The position numbers and the translations under genes were made by a program. Shown one piece after another: positions 33,880-42,959 of a stretch of 64,000 bases of DNA. This DNA is from Actinoplanes subtropicus (GTDB lineage: Bacteria; Actinomycetota; Actinomycetes; Mycobacteriales; Micromonosporaceae). The notes under the pieces were generated by a model. It made no database searches, was not told where the DNA came from, and saw only the letters and a list, made by a program, of their open reading frames with translations. How positions within the stretch are numbered: position 1 is the first letter of the stretch; every line of letters begins with the position of its first letter. Location of the stretch: contig NZ_JOJL01000050.1 in NCBI RefSeq assembly GCF_000721705.1, positions 95,729 through 159,728 of the forward strand. Direction: 5' to 3'.

Positions 33880-36438
33880 CTATATTAGGCCGCGCCGCCG
33901 GGCTTCGGCGGCGGCCTGGCCCCGATTGGGTACGCCTAGCTTGCCCAGCACCGCCGACACATGATGGTCGACGGTCTTGGTGGACACCGTGAGCCGGGCC
34001 GCGATCTCGGCGTTGCTCAGCCCCTCGGCCAGCAGCGCCAGCACCTCCCGTTGCCGGCCGGTCAGCCCGACCGGGTCGGTGGTGGTCGCCGGCCGCGGCC
34101 CGCGCGGCACCGGCATCCCCCGCTCGCGCAGCAGCCCGCGCAGCCGGCGGGCCGGCACCACCGCGCCGAGCCGCTCGTAGATCCGCAGCGCCTCGGCGGT
34201 CGCGTCGGCGTCGCCGTAGGACAGCGCCTCGGCCCGCGGGTACATGCAGCCACGTGCCGTCCAGGCGTCGGCGGCGCCCCGCCAATCACCCGCGATCAGC
34301 AGCCGGAACGGCTCGGCGGCGTTCTCCGGCGCCGCCTCGAGCCGGCCGCACCGCCATAGCCAGAAGGCCAGCTCGCCGAGGAACCACGGCTGGCCGACCT
34401 CGATGGCGAGGTCGTAGCCGCGCCGCGCCTCGGTCGCCGCCCGGTCGAGATCGCCGTCCAGCCAGTGCAGCTCGGCCAGGGTGATCGCCACCGGGACGAC
34501 GAACTGCACCTCACCGGTCCGGTAACCGCGCTCGGCCGCGGCGTCGGCCGCCTCGTGCGCGCCCGGCTCGCCGCGCCGAGCCAGCAGCACGGCCCGCACG
34601 GTCATCGACGGCACCAGGAACGCGCCCGGCATCGGCACGCCGGACAGCGACTGCTCGACGTCCTCGTCGGCGGCCTGCCAGTCGCCGCGGATCAGCTCCA
34701 CCCGGGCCCGGTGCCCGAGCAGGTGCCGGGCGTACCCGTCCAGGTCGCGGGCCAGCAGGAAGGGCAGGATCCGCTGGAAGGTGTCCTCGGCGAGGTCGAA
34801 GTCGTACCGGTCGGCGGCGACCGTGCCCAGGTTGACCAGGGCGCGGCCGGCGTGGTCGTCCAGCCCCGCCGAGATCGCCCGGTCGTGCGCGGCCTGCAGC
34901 CCGGCGACGCCCTCCGGGTCGCCCACCTGCTGCTGCGCCGAGGCGATGTTGACCATCGCGTGCACCTCGGTGTTCAGGTCGCCGGTCCGCCGGGCCAGGT
35001 CAAGGGCGCGGCGGCCCCACTCGATCGCGACCGGCTCCTCGTTACCGAGCATGAACAACTGCGAGAGATTGCTGTACGCCGCGGCCAGCTCCCGCCCGTG
35101 CGGCGCCGCCTCAAGCACCGCGACCGCCCGCCAGGCGTACTGCCGGGCGTCGTCCGGCCGGCCGTTCCACCAGCTCAGCCGGGCCATCCAGCGCAGGTCG
35201 TCGCCGATCCGCAGCGGGTCGCCGAGCTCCTCGCGCAGCCCCAGCGCGGCCAGCCGGGCGTCTATCGCCTCGGCACCCAGCCCGCCGTGGTACGCGGCCA
35301 GCGAATACTCCTCCAGCAGCTCGGCCCGCTCCTCCGCCGGGTGCTCGGCGGCCAGCGGGAGGGCGAGCGCGTAGTGCGCAGCGGCCTGCCGGTACGCGCC
35401 CAGCTGGGCGGCCTGGCGGGCGGCGATCGGCGCCCAGTGCAGGGTCGACTTGGCGTCGCCGGCGTGGTGGGCGTGGTGCACGAGCCGGGCCGGGTCGACG
35501 CCCGGGCGCTCGATCAGGGCGGCCAGCACCTCGGCGTGCAGGGCCTGGCGGCGTACCGGGGAGAGAGCGCCCTCGACGGCCCGGCGCAGCAGCTCGTGCC
35601 GGAAGGCCACGCCGTCCCCGCTGATCGTGAGCACGCCCCGGGCCAGGCACTCGTCGACCGCCTCGGCCCGGCCGGCCAGCAGGTCGGCCTCGGCCCGGGC
35701 GGGCACCACCGAGACCAGCCGGGCCACCGCGCGGGCCGGCTCACCGAGCGTGGCGAGCCGGGAGAGCACGAGGTCACGGACGGTCGGCGGGATGCCCTCC
35801 GACGCGGCCGACAGCACCTCGGTGACCAGCAGCGGGTTGCCGCCGGTCACCTCGTACACCTCGGGGCGGTGCCGGCCGGCCAGCCGGTCCACCGCTGCCC
35901 GGGACAGCGGCGGGAGGATCACCCGGCGGGTCCGGTCGGCCGGGAGTCCGGCGAGGACCGAGCGCAGGCGGTGGTCGGGGGCGAGCTCGTCGTCGCGGTA
36001 CGTGAGTAGCAGCAGCGCCCGGCACAGCGCGAGCCGGCGGCCGAGGAACGAGACCATGTCCAGCGTGGCCTCGTCCGCCCAGTGCAGGTCCTCCAGCACC
36101 ACGACCGGGCGGGCTGACTGCGGCGGGCGGTCGAGCGCCTCCAGCAGCAGGTCGAAGACCTCGCTGCGGGTGCCGTCGGCGATCCGGTCGCGCAGGCGGC
36201 CGCCCAGCACCCGGGCGATGTCGTGCAGCGGGCCGAGGGCGCGCGGGGTCAGCAGCGGGTCGCAGGCGCCCCAGAGCACGTGCGCCCGCGGGCCGGCGGC
36301 CTCGGCGAACGCGGTGGCCAGCGTGGACTTTCCCGCGCCGGCCTCGCCGCTGAGCACCGCGACCCGGCCGCCGGCGGTGGTCTCGGCGAGCAGCCGGTGC
36401 AGGGTGGTCAGCTCGTCGGCGCGTTCCAGCAAGTCCAT
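33880..36438 (-). CDS. LAL-family transcriptional regulator (AAA + LuxR HTH)
   Basis: 852 residues, the large ATP-binding LuxR layout. N-terminal AAA_16 domain with Walker [16 protein letters not shown] and Walker [17 protein letters not shown]. The middle holds a tetratricopeptide-like helical array, and the C-terminal 65 residues are a Lux[48 protein letters not shown]. Members often control carbohydrate or secondary-metabolite genes; the adjacent methyltransferase is a plausible target. Confidence 0.92.
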   Translation of the reverse strand: MDLLERADELTTLHRLLAETTAGGRVAVLSGEAGAGKSTLATAFAEAAGPRAHVLWGACDPLLTPRALGPLHDIARVLGGRLRDRIADGTRSEVFDLLLEALDRPPQSARPVVVLEDLHWADEATLDMVSFLGRRLALCRALLLLTYRDDELAPDHRLRSVLAGLPADRTRRVILPPLSRAAVDRLAGRHRPEVYEVTGGNPLLVTEVLSAASEGIPPTVRDLVLSRLATLGEPARAVARLVSVVPARAEADLLAGRAEAVDECLARGVLTISGDGVAFRHELLRRAVEGALSPVRRQALHAEVLAALIERPGVDPARLVHHAHHAGDAKSTLHWAPIAARQAAQLGAYRQAAAHYALALPLAAEHPAEERAELLEEYSLAAYHGGLGAEAIDARLAALGLREELGDPLRIGDDLRWMARLSWWNGRPDDARQYAWRAVAVLEAAPHGRELAAAYSNLSQLFMLGNEEPVAIEWGRRALDLARRTGDLNTEVHAMVNIASAQQQVGDPEGVAGLQAAHDRAISAGLDDHAGRALVNLGTVAADRYDFDLAEDTFQRILPFLLARDLDGYARHLLGHRARVELIRGDWQAADEDVEQSLSGVPMPGAFLVPSMTVRAVLLARRGEPGAHEAADAAAERGYRTGEVQFVVPVAITLAELHWLDGDLDRAATEARRGYDLAIEVGQPWFLGELAFWLWRCGRLEAAPENAAEPFRLLIAGDWRGAADAWTARGCMYPRAEALSYGDADATAEALRIYERLGAVVPARRLRGLLRERGMPVPRGPRPATTTDPVGLTGRQREVLALLAEGLSNAEIAARLTVSTKTVDHHVSAVLGKLGVPNRGQAAAEARRRGLI

Positions 36439-36473
36439 GTCGCGAAAAGGCTAAGCCGGTGATCGTCGAGGGC

Positions 36474-38153
36474 CTAGCGCCTATCGGACAAACCGCTCCC
36501 GTACGGGTAAAGACCGTCGATCGTCACCGGCAGACGACCGGTCGCCCGCGCTTTGCCCTGCAGGACGTTCGCGAGGGCGGTGACCGAGACGGGCTGGTAG
36601 TCGTAGGCGGCCACATAGGTGGGTGCGGACGGGAAGGAGGCCAGGTCGTAGGGCGCGCCCACGGCGGCGACGACGATCGGCCGGCCGGTGGCGAGCAGGG
36701 CCGCGACCAGCTTCTGCTGGGTGGTGTCGCTCCAGGCGTTGTACGTCGTGACCACGGTGACGTCGGCCTGTTGCGCAGCGGCGACCGCCTGGGCGATCAC
36801 CGCGTCGGACGGCGAGCCGGTGTAGAAACGAGTGGCGCCGAGCGCGGCGGCCAGGTTGGTCGTGGTGGTCACGCCCCAGCCGGTGACCAGGACGTGCTGG
36901 CCGGCCCGGAGCGGCAGCGTGGCGTCCCGGCGCAACACGGTGATCGAGCGGGCCGCGGCGGCCGCCATCGTGGCCAGGTGCTCCGGCGTGCCGACGGTCG
37001 GCGTGTCCGAGACGTACGGCGGAAAGGTCTTGGTCTTGAGGATGCGCCGCACGGACTGGTCGATGCGCTGCTCGGGGACGGTGCCGTCGGCGACCGCGTC
37101 GAGCAGGGACTGGATCGCCAGCGGGACGTTGCGCGGCATGAGCAACTCGTCGACGCCGGCGTTCACCGCGTCGACGACGATCTGCTGGTCGGTGTAGTCC
37201 CGGAGGGCGGCCGCATCGAGCGCGTCGGTGATCACCACGCCGTTGAAGTGGAGCTGTTGGCGCAGCAGGCCGGTGATGATCGGCTTGGAGAGGCTGGCCG
37301 GCCTGTTGGTGGGGTCGAGCGCGGGGGCGATGATGTGGGCGGCCATCACGCTCGTCACGCCCTGTCGGATCGCGGCCCGGAACGGCGGTACGTGCGTGGC
37401 CAAGATCTGTTGGCGGGTCTCGTTGGTGATCGCTACGCCGTTGTCGGTGTTGACGGTGGTGTCGCCCAGGCCCGGGAAGTGTTTGGCCTGGGTCCCGATT
37501 TTTGCCGCTTCGTAGCCTTTAACCGCAAATTTCGTGAAAAGGGAGACGTGGTTGGTGCGGTCGCTGAACGATCGGACGCCGTCGGCGCTGTTCCTCGGAT
37601 TGGTGTTGACGTCGACCACCGGGGCGTCCACCGTGTTGATGCCCAGGGCCTTGAGCTCCTCGCCGCTGACCTTCGCGGCGCTCTCGGCGGTGCGCGGGTC
37701 GAAGGTCGCACCGAGCGCCATGTTGCCGGGCGAGACGGCGAGCGGGGCGCCGATCCGGTTGACCACCCCGCCCTCCTGATCGGTGCTGATCTGCAGCGGG
37801 ATGCCGGTGTCCGCCATCGCCGCCGCCTGCAGCCCGTTGGAGAGCCCGGCGATCTGGTTCGGACTGTTGAGGTTGTGACTCCAGGTGAAGTAGATGACGC
37901 CGCCCAGGTGATACTTGGCGACCGCCTGCGCGCCGGTGCTCACGTCGGCGCCGAACTTCGCCTGGTTCGCGGCGGCGTCGGCGGCACTGGGCGCGGTAGC
38001 GCTGTCGCCGTAGACATACGAGACGAACATCTGCCCGACCTTCTCGGCCAGGGTCATGTCCTTCAGGGGGTCGGTCCCGTGTGCCTGAGCCTGCGCCGGG
38101 ACACTCAACCCCAGCGCGGTCACCGCGATCACCGCCGCGAGCCGCTTCGTCAT
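36474..38153 (-). CDS. Second GH3 family beta-N-acetylhexosaminidase-type protein
   Basis: 559 residues from ATG overlapping the flavoprotein stop. MTKRLAAVIAVTALGLSVPAQAQAHG is a Sec signal peptide without lipobox, so unlike the first GH3 copy this one is secreted and not lipid-anchored. The catalytic domain has STDQEGGVVNRI, TQAKHFPGLGDTTVNTD and the nucleophile segment GVVITDALDAAAL. The C-terminal domain resembles that of the 13 kb copy. Likely cleaves N-acetylglucosamine from wall fragments. Confidence 0.88.
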   Translation of the reverse strand: MTKRLAAVIAVTALGLSVPAQAQAHGTDPLKDMTLAEKVGQMFVSYVYGDSATAPSAADAAANQAKFGADVSTGAQAVAKYHLGGVIYFTWSHNLNSPNQIAGLSNGLQAAAMADTGIPLQISTDQEGGVVNRIGAPLAVSPGNMALGATFDPRTAESAAKVSGEELKALGINTVDAPVVDVNTNPRNSADGVRSFSDRTNHVSLFTKFAVKGYEAAKIGTQAKHFPGLGDTTVNTDNGVAITNETRQQILATHVPPFRAAIRQGVTSVMAAHIIAPALDPTNRPASLSKPIITGLLRQQLHFNGVVITDALDAAALRDYTDQQIVVDAVNAGVDELLMPRNVPLAIQSLLDAVADGTVPEQRIDQSVRRILKTKTFPPYVSDTPTVGTPEHLATMAAAAARSITVLRRDATLPLRAGQHVLVTGWGVTTTTNLAAALGATRFYTGSPSDAVIAQAVAAAQQADVTVVTTYNAWSDTTQQKLVAALLATGRPIVVAAVGAPYDLASFPSAPTYVAAYDYQPVSVTALANVLQGKARATGRLPVTIDGLYPYGSGLSDRR

Positions 38154-38719
38154 GACCTCATCGGAACGCCTCGATCGACGGATGTCAAACCGATTGCCTC
38201 CTCGACCAGGTCGAGCGCCAGCAGCCAGGGAAAGAGCTCGGGGTCGTTGCGGCCGGGCGGCAGTGGTTCGAAGTCGTCCTCCGGACCGAAGAGGACGCGT
38301 ACGCCCTCCGCACGCAGACTCTCGATCGCGTTCCGGAACGGCCGCCGGGCGGCGAGCGCGGAGTTGACAGCCGGCACGACGACCGTCGGCACACCGCGCC
38401 CGATCACCTCGGCGACCGAACTGAGGGCGTACGTGTCGGCAATGCCCAACGCCAGCTTGTTGACGGTGTTGAAGGTCGCCGGCGCCACGATCAGCGCGTC
38501 GGCGGCCGGCGAGATCCGGCGACCGTCCGGGGCGAACTTGTACGTGGTGCGCACGGGTTTGCCGCTGAGCCGGGCGACCTCGGCGGGCTCGATGAACTCG
38601 AGCGCGCTCCGCGTGGCGGTCACCTCCACCGACCACCCACGAGCGATCGCCACGACGATCAGCTTCCCGACGCCGGCGGCCGCGCCGCCCCCACAAACCA
38701 CCACCCGCAAATCACCCAT
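38150..38719 (-). CDS. Flavoprotein (PPC decarboxylase-like fold)
   Basis: 189 residues. MGDLRVVVCGGGAAAGVGKLIVVAIARGWSVEVTAT and APATFNTVNKLALGIADTYALSSVAEVIGRGVPTVVVPAVNSALAARRPF fit the HFCD/Flavoprotein family (Dfp N-terminal-like). Such proteins bind FMN and decarboxylate cysteine-containing substrates; the catalytic His-Asn pair is partly visible in the AP-x-TFNTVNK segment. ATG with GGGGAAC upstream; overlaps the small gene before it and the GH3 gene after it. Confidence 0.85.
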   Translation of the reverse strand: MGDLRVVVCGGGAAAGVGKLIVVAIARGWSVEVTATRSALEFIEPAEVARLSGKPVRTTYKFAPDGRRISPAADALIVAPATFNTVNKLALGIADTYALSSVAEVIGRGVPTVVVPAVNSALAARRPFRNAIESLRAEGVRVLFGPEDDFEPLPPGRNDPELFPWLLALDLVEEAIGLTSVDRGVPMRS

Positions 38720-38897
38720 AGTTCCCCATCTTGCCGGACGATCTCGCCTCCGCACGCCCCAACGCTTCGTCACCTTCGCCGCCCCGGCGGAATTCTTCGA
38801 TCCTCGCTTCGGCGCGGGCCCGCTCGGCGGCGACCGCGTCCTCGTCGCCGTCGCGCAATTCGGCACGAACCTCTTGCCAGTCATGGAACCCGGTCAT
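38712..38897 (-). CDS. Small protein upstream of the flavoprotein, possible truncated XRE-type N-terminus
   Basis: 61 residues. MTGFHDWQEVRAELRDGDEDAVAAERARAEARIEEFRRG resembles the N-terminal helical segment of short XRE-type regulators or antitoxin-like proteins, but the helix-turn-helix that normally follows is missing and the tail is Ala/Arg/Gly-rich. AAGGACGACG precedes the ATG, and the stop overlaps the flavoprotein start, so coupling is likely. Function unknown. Confidence 0.55.
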   Translation of the reverse strand: MTGFHDWQEVRAELRDGDEDAVAAERARAEARIEEFRRGGEGDEALGRAEARSSGKMGNYG

Positions 38898-38928
38898 CGT
38901 CGTCCTTCGTGGGTCGCGCCGGCCGGGC

Positions 38929-39519
38929 TCAGCGACGCGGTGTCTTGCGGCCGGACAGCCAGCGGCCGATCAGCACGGACAGGAACGGCTGCCGCCAGGC
39001 CGGCGGCGTGCGTCGAGGCGACGGCGGCTCAGCGGGCGGCGGGCCGCCCGACGGTGGCCCGGCGGGCGACGGGCCGGCGGGCGACGGGCCGGCGGGCGAC
39101 GGGCCGGCGGGCGACGGGCCGGCGGGCGACGAGCTGATCGCCGGGGGCGTGGGCGGCGGCGCGACGGCCGGCGGCGCGGGTGGCGGCGCGGGAGCGGCGG
39201 TGGGCGGGTCGGGGGCGGCCGTACCGCTGGGTGGGGCGTCCTGGGACTGGTACGAGCGCAGCGCCAGCACGAACGCGATCACCGCCACCACGCCCGCCGC
39301 CACGCTGGAGAGCTTGTCGGCCAGGTCCGGGCCGAGGGCCGCGACCGCCACCACCACCGTGAGGATCACCAGCAGGGACAGCATCGCGGTGCGGAACCAG
39401 CGGCTGATCGCCAGGTTGGGGCGGCGGCTCAGCAGCAGGTGGGCCAGCGGCTCGAGCGCCACGATCAGCAGGGTCACGATCAGCGACAGCTGCCACGCCT
39501 GGATGCCCGAGCCGGTCAC
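38929..39519 (-). CDS. Membrane protein with Pro-Ala-Gly-Ser repeats
   Basis: 196 residues from GTG overlapping the solute-binding protein stop. Three hydrophobic helices in the first 90 residues (LSLIVTLLIVALEPLAHLLL, AMLSLLVILTVVVAVAAL, SSVAAGVVAVIAFVLALR), then a low-complexity extension with five SPAGP-type units encoded by a 15 bp DNA repeat, and a basic C-terminus (FLSVLIGRWLSGRKTPRR). Probably cofunctions with the coupled solute-binding protein. Confidence 0.72.
   Translation of the reverse strand: MTGSGIQAWQLSLIVTLLIVALEPLAHLLLSRRPNLAISRWFRTAMLSLLVILTVVVAVAALGPDLADKLSSVAAGVVAVIAFVLALRSYQSQDAPPSGTAAPDPPTAAPAPPPAPPAVAPPPTPPAISSSPAGPSPAGPSPAGPSPAGPSPAGPPSGGPPPAEPPSPRRTPPAWRQPFLSVLIGRWLSGRKTPRR
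39061..39135. repeat. 15 bp tandem repeat, five units, inside the membrane-protein gene
   Basis: GGCGGGCGACGGGCC repeats five times in frame, giving SPAGP units on the minus strand. The last unit has changed its 3' end. Confidence 0.9.
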
Positions 39520-40709
39520 CGCAACGCCCCCTGGATGTCCGCGATGAACTGCTGGGTCAGCGGCTCGTTGTCGTGCAGGTAGGCCCGCAGGTGGCCGGCG
39601 AAGCGGCGGGCGAACTCGGCGTAGTTCGCGTGGATCGGGCGCGGGCGGGAGCCCTCGACCGCGTTGCGGATCAGGCTCAGCTGCGGCAGGGCCTGCTGCA
39701 GAGCGTCGTCGATGTACGCGTCCACCCCGGTCGGCGCGAACCCGAACGAGGCGAGCAGCTTCTGCGCCGGGATGTCGGTGAGGAAGTGCACCGCCCGGAT
39801 CGCCTCGGACCGGTGCGGGCTGTCCTTCGCCACCGCGAGGCTCTGGCCGCCCAGGATGCCGAGCGGCAGGCGCCCGATCCGGATCTCCGCGGTGGCCGGC
39901 TTCACCCGCTCGGCCCGGTCGATCGGCGGGTACCGGACCGGCCAGCTGCGCATGTACCGCAGGCTGTCCTGCTCGAAGTCGCGGGTGGTGTCGTCCTCGC
40001 CCGCCGCCGCGACGACCCGCTTGCGCCGGATCGCGTCGGCCAGCGGGGCCAGCGCGCTCACCCATTGCCCCAGGCTGTACGACAGGGTGCCGCTGTCGTC
40101 GAGGATCGACTCGTCCTGGGCCAGCGCCTGCTCGAGCACGTTGCAGACGAACGCCTCGTCGGTCTGGCTGCCGACGGTGTCGAGCTGCCCGACGAACTGA
40201 GCCGGTCCCCGCACCGACGCCGTCATCACCGCTTTGAGCGAGGGCGCCACGTCGGAGCGCTTGTCGGTGACCCGGCGGAACAGCATGCCGACATCGGAGT
40301 TGAACGGCACCGCCCAGAACTGATCGGTCCCGGTGCGCTGGCACAGCTGCTGCACCGGGGCGAGCAGCGAGAGGTCGTTGTGCGGGTCGATCGAAATGAT
40401 CTTGCCCTCGGCCACGAACCGCGGAATGTGGATCACGTCGAGGTTGAAGATGTCGGCGTGCGTCTGATTGAACTTGAGGAACTGGTCCTGAGTGGAGCTG
40501 TTGACCTCGGAGACCGCGATCTGCGTGTTCGGGTTCAGCCGGTTCCACATGCTGACCAGCAACTGCCGGCCGCCGGTCGGGTCGGCTCCGGTGGCCAGCG
40601 TCAGCGTGATCTTCTTGCGTCTGGTCAGGAAGTAGCCGGCGGACGTGGACAGCATGCCCGCCGTGAGCACCCCCGCCAGGAACGAGCGTCGCGAGTACAG
40701 CTCGGCCAT
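39516..40709 (-). CDS. Tat-exported extracellular solute-binding protein-like
   Basis: 397 residues. YSRRSFLAGVLTAGMLSTSAGYF is a twin-arginine signal. KITLTLATGADPTGGRQLLVSMWNRLNPNTQIAV and LKFNQTHADIFNLDVIHIPRFVAEGKIISID are the first lobe of the ABC sugar/solute-binding fold (family 1). No transport permease or ATPase gene is adjacent; instead a sigma factor is upstream and a membrane protein is coupled downstream, so it may serve as a sensor rather than a transport component. Confidence 0.8.
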   Translation of the reverse strand: MAELYSRRSFLAGVLTAGMLSTSAGYFLTRRKKITLTLATGADPTGGRQLLVSMWNRLNPNTQIAVSEVNSSTQDQFLKFNQTHADIFNLDVIHIPRFVAEGKIISIDPHNDLSLLAPVQQLCQRTGTDQFWAVPFNSDVGMLFRRVTDKRSDVAPSLKAVMTASVRGPAQFVGQLDTVGSQTDEAFVCNVLEQALAQDESILDDSGTLSYSLGQWVSALAPLADAIRRKRVVAAAGEDDTTRDFEQDSLRYMRSWPVRYPPIDRAERVKPATAEIRIGRLPLGILGGQSLAVAKDSPHRSEAIRAVHFLTDIPAQKLLASFGFAPTGVDAYIDDALQQALPQLSLIRNAVEGSRPRPIHANYAEFARRFAGHLRAYLHDNEPLTQQFIADIQGALR

Positions 40710-40798
40710 TCACTGACCGTACTCGATGGACGCCAGACCGTGCTCGGACACAGGTCAGTAGAGGGTGGAGGAATCGTACACGGCCGCACAAGCCCGGC

Positions 40799-41251
40799 CT
40801 ACATCGGCGCCAGCAGATATTCACGGAGGTCGGCACGGGCCTGGTGGATGCGCGACTTGACCGTGCCGACCGGGATGCCGAGGTGCGTGGCGATCTCGGC
40901 GTAGTCGAGCTGGCAGACGTCGCGCAGCACGATCGGCGCCACCAGGTCCGGGCGGCGCGCCTCGAGCCGCTCCAGCGCGTCCAGCAGGTCGAGCCGGGAG
41001 CCGGCGATGACGCTGGTGGTGCGCGGGTCGGGCCGGTCGATCGGCGGCTCGCCGTAGCCCTCCGCCGCGCGCCGCTTGAGCGAGCGGTACGTCTGCCGCG
41101 CGCTGTTCGCGACCACCACGTACAGCCAGGTGGAGAAGAGCGACCGGCCCTCGAACCGGTCGATCGTGCGGGCCACCTGGAGCAGCGCGTCCTGGCACGC
41201 CTCCTCGGCGTCCTGGAAGCACGGCAGGAACCGGCCACAGCGGCGCAGCAC
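40799..41251 (-). CDS. ECF sigma factor, N-terminus apparently truncated
   Basis: 150 residues from GTG at 41251. Region 2 is intact (FQDAEEACQDALLQVARTIDRFEGRSLFSTWLYVVVANSARQTYR) and region 4 ends in LDYAEIATHLGIPVGTVKSRIHQARADLREYL. Upstream in the same frame the coding pattern continues for about 13 codons (TPPVSTSLNELLTAIRPAV) but meets a TAG and no start codon, suggesting the original start was lost in a deletion; the remaining GTG may or may not initiate. The gene precedes the solute-binding protein on the same strand. Confidence 0.75.
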   Translation of the reverse strand: MLRRCGRFLPCFQDAEEACQDALLQVARTIDRFEGRSLFSTWLYVVVANSARQTYRSLKRRAAEGYGEPPIDRPDPRTTSVIAGSRLDLLDALERLEARRPDLVAPIVLRDVCQLDYAEIATHLGIPVGTVKSRIHQARADLREYLLAPM

Positions 41252-41288
41252 CGCCGGCCGGATCGCGGTGAGCAGCTCGTTCAGCGAG

Positions 41289-41375
41289 GTGCTGACCGGC
41301 GGCGTCTACCTGCAGGTCAAGCAGGTGGGCGACGCCGACCTCACCGACGAGATCGTGCGTACGGTCCACTCGTAG
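41289..41375 (+). pseudogene. C-terminal remnant of an unknown gene
   Basis: The last 28 codons (VLTGGVYLQVKQVGDADLTDEI then VRTVHS and a TAG stop) have strong G/C third positions and protein-like composition, unlike neighbouring frames, but no start exists. They abut the truncated 5' end of the divergent sigma-factor gene, so a deletion probably removed both 5' ends and the promoter region between them. Parent gene not recognised. Confidence 0.5.
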
Positions 41376-41435
41376 CAGTCCTGCTTCTGGTACGCCGGGC
41401 TCGGATGCCGACGATGACAACCGGACAGCAGCGAA

Positions 41436-41465
41436 CCGCGCCCCCGAGCGACCCCGGGGGCGCGG
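41436..41465 (-). terminator. Mannanase terminator hairpin
   Basis: CCGCGCCCCCG (41436-41446) pairs perfectly with CGGGGGCGCGG (41455-41465), 16 bp after the mannanase stop on the minus strand. No U-tract. Confidence 0.65.
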
Positions 41466-41481
41466 AGGGGATGGCGCTGGT

Positions 41482-42828
41482 TCAGCTCGCGGCGCAGGCG
41501 AGCGTGGGCACGGAGTTGGTGCCGGTCCACGAGCCGAGGAAGCCGAACGTGGCGCTGCCGGCGGCCGCCAGCTTGCCGTTGTAGCTGACGTTCTTGGCGG
41601 TCACCGCCGAGCCGCTGCTGGTCACCGTGGCGTTCCAGGCCTGGGCGACGGCCTGTCCGTTGGCGTACGTCCAGGTCACCGTCCAGCCGTTGATCGCGGA
41701 ACTGCCGGCGGTCACCTTGACCTCACCCTGGAAGCCGGCCGGCCAGCTGCCGACGATCGAGTACGTGGCCGTGCAGCCACCGGTCGGCGGCGTCGTCGTC
41801 GGGCTGGTGGTCGGCGGCGTGGTGGGCGCCGTCGTCGGGGTGGTCGGCGGGGTGCCGTAGATGGTGGCCTGCTTCGACGTCGCCTTGATCCCGTTGGCGC
41901 CGTTGACGATCCGCTGGCCCCAGGTGGTCAGCGAGTTCGGGTCGAAGTTGTTGGTCATGTCCAGGATCGGGTCGTTGTTGCCGGCCCAGGACCAGCCGAT
42001 GTAGCCGATGCCGCGCTTGACCGCCTCGGACATCAGGGTCTGGTCGTCGACCTGGCTGGAGTCGTACTGCCAGCCGAACTCGCCGATCACCAGCGGCCAG
42101 CCCTTGGACGCGAAGGTGTCCAGGTACGAGGTGATCGACGAGGCGGTGTTGAAGACCGAGTACATGTGGATGGACAGCATGGTGTTGTGCAGGGTGTCGG
42201 CGTCGAGCACGGTCTGCGCGTTGTCCCGCATCGTGTACTGCCAGTCCTGGCCCCAGTTCGGCGCGTCGACCATCAGCATGTGCTGGAAGCCGTTGCTGCG
42301 CATCTTCTGGACGGCGGCGACGGTGGCCGCGGTCCACTGGCCCGGGTTGGTGTTGCCGATCGGCTCGTTGCCGATGTTGATGACGATGTAGTCCTCCTGG
42401 CCGGCCAGCACGCTCTTCAGCCCGATCCAGTAGTTCACCGCCTGGTCCAGGGTGTACGCGGCGCCGTCCTCGCCGTACCCGGTGGTGTCGTGGTCCTCGA
42501 GCACGCAGATCAGCTTGTTCTGCTTGCAGAGCGCGATCACGTTGGCCACGTCGGTGGCGCTGTTGGCGGTCCACCGGCCGCCGCTGAGCACGACCCGTAC
42601 GGTGTTCGCCCCGGTCGCCTTGATGTTGGCGAACGAGCTGGTCTGGTTCGTGAACCAGGTGTGCTCGTGGTTGATGCCGCGCATGATGAACGTCGAGCCG
42701 TTGGACTCGACGATATTGGTGCCGCTGATGTGCAGCCCGGTGGCGGCGAACGCCGGGCCGGTGAAGGTGAGCACCGATGCGACGAGCGCGAGGACAACGG
42801 CGCCGATGAGAGTGAGCTGTCTTTTCAT
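41482..42828 (-). CDS. Secreted GH5 endo-beta-mannanase with CBM2
   Basis: 448 residues. A Sec signal peptide (LALVASVLTFTGPAFAA) precedes a GH5 domain that begins GLHISGTNIVESNGSTFIMRG and INHEHTWFTNQTSSFANIKA, close to actinobacterial mannanases of subfamily 8. The acid/base is in VINIGNEPIG and the nucleophile in LVIGEFGWQ. A Thr/Pro linker leads to a family 2 carbohydrate-binding module (CTATYSIVGSWPAGFQGEVKV ... LACAAS) with the paired terminal cysteines. It hydrolyses beta-1,4-mannan in plant cell walls. A CebR/CelR-like box lies upstream, and an alpha-galactosidase remnant is divergent to it. Confidence 0.93.
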   Translation of the reverse strand: MKRQLTLIGAVVLALVASVLTFTGPAFAATGLHISGTNIVESNGSTFIMRGINHEHTWFTNQTSSFANIKATGANTVRVVLSGGRWTANSATDVANVIALCKQNKLICVLEDHDTTGYGEDGAAYTLDQAVNYWIGLKSVLAGQEDYIVINIGNEPIGNTNPGQWTAATVAAVQKMRSNGFQHMLMVDAPNWGQDWQYTMRDNAQTVLDADTLHNTMLSIHMYSVFNTASSITSYLDTFASKGWPLVIGEFGWQYDSSQVDDQTLMSEAVKRGIGYIGWSWAGNNDPILDMTNNFDPNSLTTWGQRIVNGANGIKATSKQATIYGTPPTTPTTAPTTPPTTSPTTTPPTGGCTATYSIVGSWPAGFQGEVKVTAGSSAINGWTVTWTYANGQAVAQAWNATVTSSGSAVTAKNVSYNGKLAAAGSATFGFLGSWTGTNSVPTLACAAS

Positions 42829-42945
42829 GACCTGCCTCGGGAAGGGGGAATCGTCACCCCAGCCCGTCGCCAGTCGGCAACGCGCTCGCCCTCGGGATGT
42901 CTCTCGACAAGCGGAAACCTACCGACCGCATCGGCCACCGTCAAT

Positions 42946-42959
42946 CGGTAGCGCTCCCA
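42946..42959 (-). promoter_or_regulatory. CebR/CelR-like operator upstream of the mannanase
   Basis: Read on the minus strand the site is TGGGAGCGCTACCG, 12 of 14 matches to TGGGAGCGCTCCCA, the established operator of the LacI-family cellobiose repressors CelR (Thermobifida) and CebR (Streptomyces). It lies 118 bp upstream of the mannanase start. Confidence 0.7.

Noticed and set aside
36438..41251. Single nine-gene operon from the sigma factor to the LAL regulator
   Set aside because: Gaps of 30-90 bp before several genes and separate functional types make one transcript doubtful; only the four-base overlaps are strong evidence of coupling.
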